64,000 nt of DNA from CADEDH01 sp039201605 (GTDB lineage Bacteria; Actinomycetota; Acidimicrobiia; Acidimicrobiales; SZUA-35). The notes below the pieces were generated by a model. That model was not told where the DNA came from. It saw only the letters and a list, made by a program, of their open reading frames with translations, and ran no database searches. The stretch covers positions 124,001 to 188,000 of the forward strand of contig JBCCRO010000002.1 of the NCBI GenBank assembly GCA_039201605.1, given 5' to 3'. A program made the translations under genes and the position numbers. Shown here piece after piece: positions 25,365 through 33,126 of this stretch; within the stretch, counting starts at the first letter, position 1; each line of letters opens with the position of its first letter.

Positions 25365-26986
25365 AGGGTGTAGCCGGGAACATCGCAGAAGAACGGTGAG
25401 GCCTCGCCTCCGGTGGCCTTGATCCGGGCCAGCAGCGGTGGATCGGGGATCGGGGCGGCCAAATCGATCTCGTCCGGATCGACGGCGACGGCGAACTGGC
25501 CCATCATGCCGGCGTCCTCATGGCCCATGAAGTGGCAGTGGTACATGAAGGCGGTCTCCGGGGCCGCCTCGTGATTGAACTGCACCAGCAGCCGAAGCTG
25601 ATCGTCCCGGCCGACCATGGCGGTGTCGCGCCAGCCGGCGTCCTCGGGTGCGGGTTCCTCGCCGTTCTCCGACAGCACCAGGTAGGAGCAGCCGTGGATG
25701 TGGAACGGGTGGAGGCCGCCGTTGACGGTCCAGACCTCCCACGTCCCGAGTTCGGACACGTGGTTGAGGAACGTGTGGTCGAAGACCTCGCCGTTGATCT
25801 GCGAGTTCTGGCGGAGGGTGAAGGTGCGCTCGGCCGCCACGTCGACCGAGGCCAACAGCGCGGCCGCCGTCGGCACGTCGTTCAACACCTCCGGGAGCAC
25901 GGGGTTGTCGTCCTCATCGCCGGTGACCCGGATGGTGAGGACGGTGTACTCGTCGGCCATCAGGCCGGTCCGTTCCAGGTTGCGGCTCACGAGGGTGAGT
26001 TCGTCACCGTCGCCGTATCCGGTGAGATCGACGATCACCTCCGCCCGTTCCCCCGGCGCCACCGGCACCGAGTCGACGACGACGGGGGCGTTGAGGAGGC
26101 CGCCGTCGGTGGCGATCTTGGTCAGCGGGGCCCCATCGCTCAGGAAGAGGTCGTAGCGGCGACCGTTGGAGCCGTTGACGAACCGGAGTCGGTTGCGTTT
26201 GGGGGCCAGCTCGACCACGGGGTTGACGGCGCCGTTGACCAGCATCGTCTCGCCCAGGTAGACGAGATCCCGCCCGCTCAGGTCGGTGTTGAAGGTGCCG
26301 TCGGCGAGGAACGTGCGATCCTGCAGGATGACCGGGATGTCGTCGACGCCGTAGTCCGACGGGAGGTCGAGGGCGTCGCTGCCGTCGTCATCGATGAGGA
26401 ACACCCCGGCCAGCCCCAGGTACACCTGGCGGCCCGTCGCCTCGTGGACGTGGCTGTGGTACCAGCTGGTCGAGGCCTGCTGAGCGATGTCCATCGTCAG
26501 CTCCCACGTCTCCCCGGGGGCGATGAGGTTGTAGGGACCGCCGTCGATGTCCCCGGGGATGTGCAGGCCGTGCCAGTGGGAGGTGATGACCTCGTCGAGC
26601 TCGTTGGTGACCGTGATCGGCACCGACTGCCCCTCCCGCACCCGGATGGTCGGGCCGAGGAAGGCGCCGTTGAAGCCCCAGGTCTCGGTGGGTGAGCCGG
26701 CGAAGAACTCGGTGGTCGAGGCCGCCGCCACCAGGGCGATGCCGTCGCCCTCGTCGGTGATCAGCGGCGGGATGGGCAGCGGGTTGCGGACCGCCATCGC
26801 CTCTGCGGGGGAGAGGTTGGCCGCCCGGTTTCGGCCGCCGTCGTCGCCGCCCCCGTCGTCGCCGTCGAATCCGTCACCGCAGGCGGCGAGACCTCCGAGG
26901 GCGACGGCCGCCGTGGCGGCCCCGACACCCCTGAGGAACCCACGTCGGGAACCGTCGGCCGGCACCTGCTCAGCTGGGCTACCCAC
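25361..26986 (-). CDS. Secreted multicopper oxidase (CueO/laccase-like)
   Basis: This 541-residue three-cupredoxin oxidase probably oxidises Cu(I), phenols or metals with O2. It starts with a twin-arginine signal (SRRGFLRG at 13-20), and a lipobox-like LGGLAAC puts a lipid-attachable Cys at 36. A Gly/Asp linker follows. Copper ligands are HWHGLH (137-142), YHSHVH (176-181), HPFHIHG (about 428) and YHCHFMGHEDAGMM (about 490), so all four copper sites look intact. The GTG start is supported by TAACGT on the complement, 8 nt upstream. The 3' end abuts a 92-bp repeat. No copper-efflux gene lies nearby, so the substrate is open. Confidence 0.92.
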   Translation of the reverse strand: MGSPAEQVPADGSRRGFLRGVGAATAAVALGGLAACGDGFDGDDGGGDDGGRNRAANLSPAEAMAVRNPLPIPPLITDEGDGIALVAAASTTEFFAGSPTETWGFNGAFLGPTIRVREGQSVPITVTNELDEVITSHWHGLHIPGDIDGGPYNLIAPGETWELTMDIAQQASTSWYHSHVHEATGRQVYLGLAGVFLIDDDGSDALDLPSDYGVDDIPVILQDRTFLADGTFNTDLSGRDLVYLGETMLVNGAVNPVVELAPKRNRLRFVNGSNGRRYDLFLSDGAPLTKIATDGGLLNAPVVVDSVPVAPGERAEVIVDLTGYGDGDELTLVSRNLERTGLMADEYTVLTIRVTGDEDDNPVLPEVLNDVPTAAALLASVDVAAERTFTLRQNSQINGEVFDHTFLNHVSELGTWEVWTVNGGLHPFHIHGCSYLVLSENGEEPAPEDAGWRDTAMVGRDDQLRLLVQFNHEAAPETAFMYHCHFMGHEDAGMMGQFAVAVDPDEIDLAAPIPDPPLLARIKATGGEASPFFCDVPGYTL

Positions 26987-27086
26987 GGCGGAGGACGTTA
27001 CCGCGTGCGCCGCTCCGCCGGAGCATCACGCTCGTCGGCGTGGCCGACTCCCGGGGATCGGCATCACCCGGAGACGGAATGACCTG

Positions 27087-27947
27087 TCACTCCGGGATCA
27101 CCATCTCGGCGATGTCGGGCGCCGCCTCGGGGTAGGTCATGTCGAGGCCTTCGAGGCTCTGGATCAGGATCTCCGACACCACCAGGTTCCGGTACCACTT
27201 GCGGTCGGCCGGGATCACGTACCACGGGGCGTCCTCGGTGCTGGTCTCGGTGAGGGCGTCGGTGAACGCCTCCTGATAGTCGTCCCACCGGGCCCGGGGG
27301 ACGAGGTCGCCCTCCTCGAACTTCCAGTTCTTGTCCGGCTCGTCGAGGCGGGCCTGCAGCCGCTCCCGCTGTTCGTCCTTGGAGATGTGGAGGAAGAGCT
27401 TGATGATCGTGGTGCCCTCGTCGGCCAGCAGCTGCTCGAAGGCCCGGATGTGGTCGTAGCGCTTCTTCCACCGACTCTTGGGGACGATGTCCATCACCCG
27501 CACCACCAGCACGTCCTCGTAGTGGGAGCGGTTGAAGATCACCAGTTCGCCGTCGCCGGGAACGTGGGGGTGGACCCGCCACAGGTAGTCGTGGGCCAGC
27601 TCGGCCTCGGTCGGCCGCTTGAACGCCGCCACCTTCACCCCCGAGGGGTCGACGCCCTCGAACACCCGCCTGATCGTGCCGTCCTTGCCCCCGGCGTCCA
27701 TCGCCTGCAGAACCACCAGCACCCGCTCCTTCCGCTGGGCCCACAGGAGCTCCTGGAGCGCCTCCAGACGGTCGTTGAGGGTCAGGAGGTACTCCCGGGC
27801 CTCATCCTTGTCGTCGGGGTCCCAGAAGGCCGTTTCGCGGGTGTCGATCTCGTCGAGTTTCAGCTTCGCGCCGGGCTTCACCCGGTAGTGGTCGATGTCG
27901 AACGGGACTCGTGTGGCGGGGTCGGCGCCGTTGGTGGGACTGCTCAT
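27087..27947 (-). CDS. Polyphosphate kinase 2 family protein
   Basis: PPK2 enzymes transfer phosphate between polyphosphate and nucleotides. The 286 residues contain LQAMDAGGKDGTIRRVFEG (P-loop-like Walker A), VAAFKRPTEAELAHDYLWR, the Walker B region ELVIFNRSHYEDVLVVRV and the lid RFEQLL...KLFLHISKDEQRERL. Length and motifs fit the AMP/NMP-phosphorylating PPK2 subgroups, but the class cannot be fixed by eye. ATG 27947 is chosen since homologues begin shortly before the FDIDHYRVKPG segment; an upstream extension to 28091 overlaps the divergent gene's start. Confidence 0.9.
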   Translation of the reverse strand: MSSPTNGADPATRVPFDIDHYRVKPGAKLKLDEIDTRETAFWDPDDKDEAREYLLTLNDRLEALQELLWAQRKERVLVVLQAMDAGGKDGTIRRVFEGVDPSGVKVAAFKRPTEAELAHDYLWRVHPHVPGDGELVIFNRSHYEDVLVVRVMDIVPKSRWKKRYDHIRAFEQLLADEGTTIIKLFLHISKDEQRERLQARLDEPDKNWKFEEGDLVPRARWDDYQEAFTDALTETSTEDAPWYVIPADRKWYRNLVVSEILIQSLEGLDMTYPEAAPDIAEMVIPE

Positions 27948-28027
27948 GGCCTCATCGTGGCACAGGGTGGTGGCACAGCGGACCACGATGCATACGGAGG
28001 CGATTGCGACCGCTACCGTTGAGGGTC

Positions 28028-28738
28028 GTGATTGTCGCCGAGCTCGAGATCTTCCATTCGCGGCCGATCGCACCGACCCGGCGAATCGCACTCGGCACCC
28101 GTGATCTCCCCGTCGACCCGTCCCCCGGCGCCGGAGGGGTGCTGTTGGCCGGCATCCTGGCCCACGCCGCCCCCGGCGTGGAGCCCGAGCTGCGGGAAGG
28201 CCTGATGCACGTGATCGACACGTTGGCCGCCGGCCGGCGCGTCATCCAGCCCTGCGTCCGCCACCGATTCCAGACCGACCGGATCGGCCTCACCCTCAGC
28301 CAGCAGCGGCTGGTCGCCGTCGACGGGGCCCTGGAGTTCGACTTCGAGGACACCCTGGGCAAGCCGGTGCAGCTGGCGTTGGGCGCCGTCTACGCCGCCG
28401 GTTCGCTCCCGATGGCGGCCCGTCCCCCGATCTTCGACGCCCTGCGCACCGCCCTGGTGTGGGGGGCCGATGTCGACGCCCGCTTCATCTCGATGATCAT
28501 GGGCGGCCGCAGCGCCGACCTGATCGACCTCCGGGCGTGGAACGACCCCGTGGCCTGGGCCATGGAGGTGCTCGGCATCGACGGCGACCCGGCCGAGGGG
28601 GCCAACAAGCGGGTCGTGCAGCGCAAGTTCCGTTCGTTGCTGCGCGACGCCCACCCCGACCACGGTGGTGAGAGCAAGGAGGCGGCGGCTCGCATCGCCG
28701 ACCTCACCGAGGCTCGGCGGATCCTGCTGGCCTCGTAG
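28028..28738 (+). CDS. J-domain (DnaJ-like) protein
   Basis: The 236-residue protein ends with a J-domain: KRVVQRKFRSLLRDAHPDHGG holds the HPD tripeptide, followed by EAAARIADLTEARRILLAS. The first 160 residues are an unfamiliar domain (LEIFHSRPIAPTRRIALG, VDGALEFDFEDTLGKP) that may bind the client or recruit DnaK. A C-terminal rather than N-terminal J-domain is unusual but known. TACCGT ends 8 nt before GTG 28028. Its last 35 bases overlap the convergent MFS gene. Confidence 0.75.
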   Translation: MIVAELEIFHSRPIAPTRRIALGTRDLPVDPSPGAGGVLLAGILAHAAPGVEPELREGLMHVIDTLAAGRRVIQPCVRHRFQTDRIGLTLSQQRLVAVDGALEFDFEDTLGKPVQLALGAVYAAGSLPMAARPPIFDALRTALVWGADVDARFISMIMGGRSADLIDLRAWNDPVAWAMEVLGIDGDPAEGANKRVVQRKFRSLLRDAHPDHGGESKEAAARIADLTEARRILLAS

Positions 28739-30314
28739 CGGTGAAGGGTGGGCGGTCGTCGTCGTCGGCCCCCATCGTCGGTGTCGTCGTCGGCGTGTCG
28801 GACGGCCCGGTGTCGAGCGCCGGGTCGGCGGGGTTGAACTCCTCGAGTTCGCGGCGAGCCGTCTCGGGGAAGAACAGGATGATCACCACCGCCACCAGCA
28901 GCGGGGCGAAGAGCAGGCTGGTGATGGCGTCGCCCAGATCGCCCCATCGCTCCGACAGGTAGCCGACGGTGACGAGGCCCACGGCGCTGCCGGCGACGGC
29001 GATCGTGTCGAGCATGCCGCCCACCTTGGCCCGGGCCCGGGTGGGGAACAGCTCGGTCTGATAGCCCCGCATCGCGGGGACCGATGCGCCGCCCAGCACC
29101 ACGCCTGCGCTGGCGGCGATCCACAGTCCGGCATCCCCGATCTGGAACGACAGTGCGGTGAGGATGGCCCCGACGCCGATGGCGATCGACCCGATCCACC
29201 GCCGCCCCACCCGATCGGCGGCGATGCCTGCGATGACGATGGCGATGCCGGCCGGGGCCGAGATGACCAGCTGGAACAGGCTGATGGCGCTGGCCGAGAA
29301 GTCGAGTTCGTCGCGGAGGAACTCGTTGCGCAGCTGGGAGGCCGGGGAGGCGAAGAGGGCGGTGGCGAAGGCGGCGAACCCGAGGAGGGTCAGCCGTCGC
29401 AGATCGATCGGGGCCGGTGCCTCCCTGGCGTCGGCCGCGATGTAGCGGCGGGTCTCGGGGAGATGGCGTCCCACCCACCACACGACGGGGACGAACAGCA
29501 CCGGCACCAGGTAGACGACCCGCCACCAGCCGGGCCCGACGTCGGCCACCGGAAGCACCCAGATCACCATCCCCGCCCCCAGGGCGGCGCACACCGTGAT
29601 CAGGCTGATGGTGAAGGCCCGGGCGGCGGCGGGCACCTCCTCGGTGGCGGCCAGGATGATCAGCGTGAACAGCCCGGTGGTGAGGCCCCGGGACACGGTC
29701 TGGGCCGCGCCCAGGGTGAGCAGGCTCGAGGCCAGCGAGCCGAGCACGGTGAAGCCGATGGCGGTGAAGGCGAACGCCAGGGTCACCCGTCGGCGGCCGA
29801 AGCGGTCGGCCCAACGGACGAAGACCAACGACAGCACCACGCCGATGCGGACGGCGGCCAGCGTGTTGGCCTGGTCGCCGTCGTCGTTGCCGAAGTCCTC
29901 GGCGGCGAAGGTGATCGTCTGGCCGATGATCACGCCGAGGTAGCCGGCGAGCACGCTGATCACGCAAATGGCGCTCACCAGGCGCGACGTCGTCTCCGGG
30001 ACCACCTCGGCCGGCCACCACCACCTGCTCCGGGGCCTGCGGTCGTCCTCGGCCAGGGCCCGGCGCATCAGGGGGGTGAGGAGGGGGCGCCAGAGGGGGA
30101 TGGCGAGACGGAAGTCGGTCGACTCGGTCACCCGGTACCGGTCGGGCCCGTCGGGGGCGACGTCCAGGGTGCGGCGGTACCGGTCGAAGGGCCCGACCTC
30201 GGCCTCGAAGGCGTCGGCGTCGTCGGTGCGCTCGGTGACGACGTCGGTGCGGGGGCTCCGCAGCGCCTGCAGGCCGGCAGCGTCGACGACGTGCTCTCGT
30301 GTGATCAGCGACAT
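28704..30314 (-). CDS. MFS transporter with N-terminal cytoplasmic extension
   Basis: This 536-residue major facilitator protein has about 12 membrane helices. The loop motif VRWADRFGRRRVTLAFAFTA (motif A) appears in the N-half and its repeat AADRVGRRWIGSIAIG in the C-half. RHLPETRRYIAADARE and FPTRARAKVGGML resemble sugar-porter-type MFS members. The first 100 residues (TERTDDADAFEAEVGPFDRYR, DVAPDGPDRYRVTESTDFR) form a non-membrane domain not usual for the family. The substrate is unknown. It follows a 67-residue membrane protein by 9 nt, probably in one transcript. Confidence 0.85.
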   Translation of the reverse strand: MSLITREHVVDAAGLQALRSPRTDVVTERTDDADAFEAEVGPFDRYRRTLDVAPDGPDRYRVTESTDFRLAIPLWRPLLTPLMRRALAEDDRRPRSRWWWPAEVVPETTSRLVSAICVISVLAGYLGVIIGQTITFAAEDFGNDDGDQANTLAAVRIGVVLSLVFVRWADRFGRRRVTLAFAFTAIGFTVLGSLASSLLTLGAAQTVSRGLTTGLFTLIILAATEEVPAAARAFTISLITVCAALGAGMVIWVLPVADVGPGWWRVVYLVPVLFVPVVWWVGRHLPETRRYIAADAREAPAPIDLRRLTLLGFAAFATALFASPASQLRNEFLRDELDFSASAISLFQLVISAPAGIAIVIAGIAADRVGRRWIGSIAIGVGAILTALSFQIGDAGLWIAASAGVVLGGASVPAMRGYQTELFPTRARAKVGGMLDTIAVAGSAVGLVTVGYLSERWGDLGDAITSLLFAPLLVAVVIILFFPETARRELEEFNPADPALDTGPSDTPTTTPTMGADDDDRPPFTATRPAGSAEPR

Positions 30315-30323
30315 GGTTCGGCG

Positions 30324-30527
30324 TCAGCCGTCGTCGGCGGTGGCGGTGTCGGCGGACGCCGTTTCGGTGGCGGCTTCGGCCGCCTCGAGCTCCGCCGCCC
30401 GCTTGTTGGCCAGCCACAGAGCACCGCCGACCACGGCCAGTGGGCCGACGATCATCAGGATCTCATCCCAGCCACCCTGATGGGCGAGGAGGGGGGACAC
30501 CACGCCGACCAACTGCCACGGATTCAT
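30324..30527 (-). CDS. Small single-span membrane protein upstream of the MFS gene
   Basis: The 67 residues have one hydrophobic stretch (ILMIVGPLAVVGGALWLANK) and an acidic Ala/Thr/Asp tail. There is no known domain. It is 9 nt from the MFS transporter start and is probably co-transcribed with it. TACCCT on the complement (30535-30540) ends 7 nt before the ATG, giving a promoter divergent from the Fe-S gene. Confidence 0.7.
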   Translation of the reverse strand: MNPWQLVGVVSPLLAHQGGWDEILMIVGPLAVVGGALWLANKRAAELEAAEAATETASADTATADDG

Positions 30528-30557
30528 GATCGACAGGGTAGGCCGCTACCGTTAAGG

Positions 30558-30612
30558 GGGCGCCACCAGGCGCCCGTAGTAACAGGTCGTTGTTCGCCCT
30601 CGCCAGAGGGCG
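30558..30612 (+). promoter_or_regulatory. Two tandem 7-bp hairpins in the Fe-S gene leader
   Basis: GGGCGCC-ACCA-GGCGCCC (30558-30575) and CGCCCTC-GCCA-GAGGGCG (30595-30612) are perfect hairpins with closely related 4-nt loops. They lie between the divergent promoters and the NfuA-like start at 30682, so they would be in its 5' leader. Confidence 0.5.
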
Positions 30613-30681
30613 TGACGGAGTGGGCGGTCGATGTCCATCGATCACCCCGCTCTCCAACCAGGGACCGAGGAGCAGCGTGTT

Positions 30682-30975
30682 GTGACCGGCGAGACGAATC
30701 CGACTTTCGAAGAGCAGGTGGCCGAGGTGGTGAAGGTCATCCGTCCGGCCGTGCAGGCCGATCAGGGTGACATCTTCCTCCGCGGTGCCGACGAGGAGAC
30801 CGGCGTGGTGTCGGTCGAGCTCGTCGGGGCCTGTATCACCTGCCCCGCGTCCAGCCAGACCCTCAAGGAGGGCCTGGAGCGGATCCTCAAGCAGCGGGTG
30901 GAGGGTGTCACCGCGGTGGAGCACGTCGGTGAGGAGCTGATCGGGGCCGACGAGGGCACCGTCGTCTCGCTGTAG
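30682..30975 (+). CDS. NifU C-terminal-domain (NfuA-like) Fe-S scaffold protein
   Basis: This 97-residue protein has the NifU C-terminal fold with the CITC cysteine pair in VELVGACITCPASSQTLKEG, which would hold a 4Fe-4S cluster for transfer to client proteins. VVKVIRPAVQADQGDIFL is also typical. GTG 30682 is chosen because GAGGAG at 30667-30672 is well placed; an in-frame ATG at 30631 would add 17 residues unlike the family. Two tandem hairpins precede it. A cysteine desulfurase lies 24 kb away. Confidence 0.85.
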   Translation: MTGETNPTFEEQVAEVVKVIRPAVQADQGDIFLRGADEETGVVSVELVGACITCPASSQTLKEGLERILKQRVEGVTAVEHVGEELIGADEGTVVSL

Positions 30976-31032
30976 CGACGTCTCGACGGCTGCCGCCGTC
31001 ACCATCCGGGCGACGCCCCCGCCGCCGACAAC

Positions 31033-31064
31033 GGCCGGGCGGCGCTGGTGTGCACCACCCGGCC
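31033..31064. terminator. Possible bidirectional terminator
   Basis: GGCCGGG (31033-31039) pairs with CCCGGCC (31058-31064) around an inner GGTG/CACC pair. It sits between the convergent Fe-S and mscL genes. No U-tract. Confidence 0.4.
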
Positions 31065-31101
31065 GGGTCTCAGCGTTGCGTCCGATCGCACCCGGTGGGG
31101 A

Positions 31102-31512
31102 TCAGCGGGCGCTCAGGTTGTCGCGGATCTCGGTGAGGAGATCGACCTCGCTGGGACCGGAGTCCTCCTCTTCCTCCTGCTTGCGGGTGGCCTTGTTGTA
31201 GGCCTTCACGATCAGGAACACCACGAAGGCGATCACGATGAACGAGATCACCTGGTTGATGAAGGTGCCGATCAGGATGGCCGGTTCCTGCATCACCACG
31301 GTGCCGTCCTCCAGCGTGACCTCCTGCTCACCGCCCAGGCCGATCTTGATGGCGCTGAAGTCGGGCTGGCCGACGATGCGGGCGACGACGGGCATGATCA
31401 GATCGGCGACCACCGAGTCGATGACCGGCTTGAACGCCAGTGCCATGATCAGGCCGACGGCCGCCTCCAGCACGTTGCCCTTGTTGATGAATTCCTTGAA
31501 TTCCTGGATCAC
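31102..31512 (-). CDS. mscL: Large-conductance mechanosensitive channel MscL
   Basis: MscL opens under membrane tension to release solutes. The 136 residues begin MIQEFKEFINKGNVLEAAVG, continue with the first helix LIMALAFKPVIDSVVADLIMPVV, a periplasmic loop and the second helix IGTFINQVISFIVIAFVVFLIVK, and end in a charged helix (EVDLLTEIRDNL). All are family marks. It is transcribed convergently with the Fe-S scaffold gene. Confidence 0.96.
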   Translation of the reverse strand: MIQEFKEFINKGNVLEAAVGLIMALAFKPVIDSVVADLIMPVVARIVGQPDFSAIKIGLGGEQEVTLEDGTVVMQEPAILIGTFINQVISFIVIAFVVFLIVKAYNKATRKQEEEEDSGPSEVDLLTEIRDNLSAR

Positions 31513-31682
31513 TGTGGCTTCCTCTCGCCGCAGGGGAGTGCTGCACGGCTACCCGACCGTCGGGCCAGCGACCTCCCACGGCGGGAAAGTGAAGCACATC
31601 GACAGGGGTTACGCATAGGACCGGACGATTCGGTTCGGTCCTGAACAATCGGTGCCGCGGGGCACCGGTAGAATTGAGAACA

Positions 31683-32516
31683 GTGCTCGACGACAACACA
31701 ACCTGCTATCGCGACCCGGATCGCACGGCGGCGGTGGCTTGTCAGAGGTGCGAACGGCCGATCTGCACCGAGTGCATGTCCCAGGCCTCGGTCGGCTTCC
31801 ATTGCCCGGAGTGCGCCAGGTCCGGATCCCAGCGGGTGGTCCGGGCCCGCGACATCCGCACCTCCAATCAGGTGCCGATCACCGTCGGCCTGATCGTGGT
31901 CAACGTCATCGCCTACCTCTTCCAGGGCTCGAACCTGGTGTTCGGCGATCCGGCCCGGACCGTCACCGGCTGGGGCCGTCTGTTCGGCCCCGACGTGGCC
32001 GACGGCGAGGTGTGGCGGATCGTGACCGCCGCCTTCCTTCACGGCAGCTTGATCCACATCGGGTTCAACATGTATCTGCTGTGGGCGTTGGGCCAGCACC
32101 TGGAGCGCGGTCTGGGCACCGCCCGTTACCTCCTGGTGTACGCCGCCGGGCTCCTCGGCGGCTCGCTGGCCGTCCTCGCCTTCAACTTCAACGCCCCCAC
32201 CCTCGGCGCCTCCGGTGCCGTGCTCGGTCTGGCCGGAGCCATGGCCGCCGTGCTGTGGGCCCGGGGCGTGCCCCTCAACCAGTCACCGGTGTTCGGGCTC
32301 GTCATCCTCAACCTCGCCCTTCCCCTGCTGATCCCCGGCATCTCGTTCTGGGGTCACCTCGGCGGCATCGTCGGCGGCTTCGTCGCCGGTTGGTTGCTCA
32401 CCTGGCTCCCCGAGCGATTCGGTCGGCCGATGAACGTCGCCGTCGGGGCGACGGCGGGCTGGTGTGCGGTGCTGGCGGCGTTGGCCCTGGCCGCCCCCGG
32501 TTTCGTCTCCGGCTGA
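31683..32516 (+). CDS. Rhomboid family intramembrane serine protease with N-terminal zinc finger
   Basis: The 277-residue protein starts with a cytoplasmic B-box-like zinc finger (Cys8, Cys20-x2-Cys23, Cys28-x2-Cys31, Cys41-x2-Cys44). Seven or so helices follow, with the catalytic dyad Ser177 in TLGASGAVLG and His225 in FWGHLGG. HIGFNMYLLWALG holds the His/Asn motif of helix 2. Such rhomboids cleave membrane proteins; the substrate is unknown. GTG 31683 is preferred because TAGAAT (31669-31674) lies 8 nt upstream. Confidence 0.92.
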   Translation: MLDDNTTCYRDPDRTAAVACQRCERPICTECMSQASVGFHCPECARSGSQRVVRARDIRTSNQVPITVGLIVVNVIAYLFQGSNLVFGDPARTVTGWGRLFGPDVADGEVWRIVTAAFLHGSLIHIGFNMYLLWALGQHLERGLGTARYLLVYAAGLLGGSLAVLAFNFNAPTLGASGAVLGLAGAMAAVLWARGVPLNQSPVFGLVILNLALPLLIPGISFWGHLGGIVGGFVAGWLLTWLPERFGRPMNVAVGATAGWCAVLAALALAAPGFVSG

Positions 32517-32798
32517 CCGGTCTCCATCCACCCGACCCCGGTCTCGCCCCGGGCTGATCGGGCCAACCCAACCCCACCCTCGCCGTGCCGCCGGGCCGCC
32601 GTGCGGCGGGGCGGCTGCGGTGGGGCGCCCGTCTGGGCCGCCCGGCCCACGGGCGTCGACAGGATCACTCTGGTCCCGGCCCCGGCGCCGCCCGTAGCGT
32701 CGGAGCCATGTGTGGAGCATGCCCGGCGATACCCGGGCCCGCCCGCGGGCGGACGAGTGGCCGGTGCGCGTTCTGGCGCCGAGGCCGAGGAGGGTGAC

Positions 32799-33068
32799 GT
32801 GGGCGTGTTGCGATCATGGCTGGTGATCCGGTCGCTTCAGGCCATGGTGGCCGTCATCCTGGCCGCCCATGTCCTGGTCATCCTCGACGACAACGGCCTG
32901 GTGGCCGACGACTCGGAATTGGCCCAGGCCGCCGACTCCTTCCGCGACATCGCCGACGGCGAGAGCCCGGTCGACATCGAGACCCCCAAGTCGCTTCAGG
33001 GGTTCTTCGACGGGGTCGGCCGGATCGCCGGCGGGTTCGGCGAGGTGACCGACGCCCTCGACGGCTGA
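32799..33068 (+). CDS. Small membrane-anchored protein of unknown function
   Basis: This 89-residue protein has one N-terminal hydrophobic segment (AMVAVILAAHVLVIL) and a short acidic soluble part (FRDIADGESPVDIE, SLQGFFDGVGRIAGGFGEV). There is no known family. GTG 32799 has AGGAGG just upstream with good spacing; the longer upstream frame looks non-coding. The 282 bases before it (32517-32798) show no other feature. Confidence 0.6.
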   Translation: MGVLRSWLVIRSLQAMVAVILAAHVLVILDDNGLVADDSELAQAADSFRDIADGESPVDIETPKSLQGFFDGVGRIAGGFGEVTDALDG

Positions 33069-33126
33069 CGCCCTGCCCGGATCGCCCGGGCGGGGACCGG
33101 TGATGACGACGCCGTGACGCCCGGGG

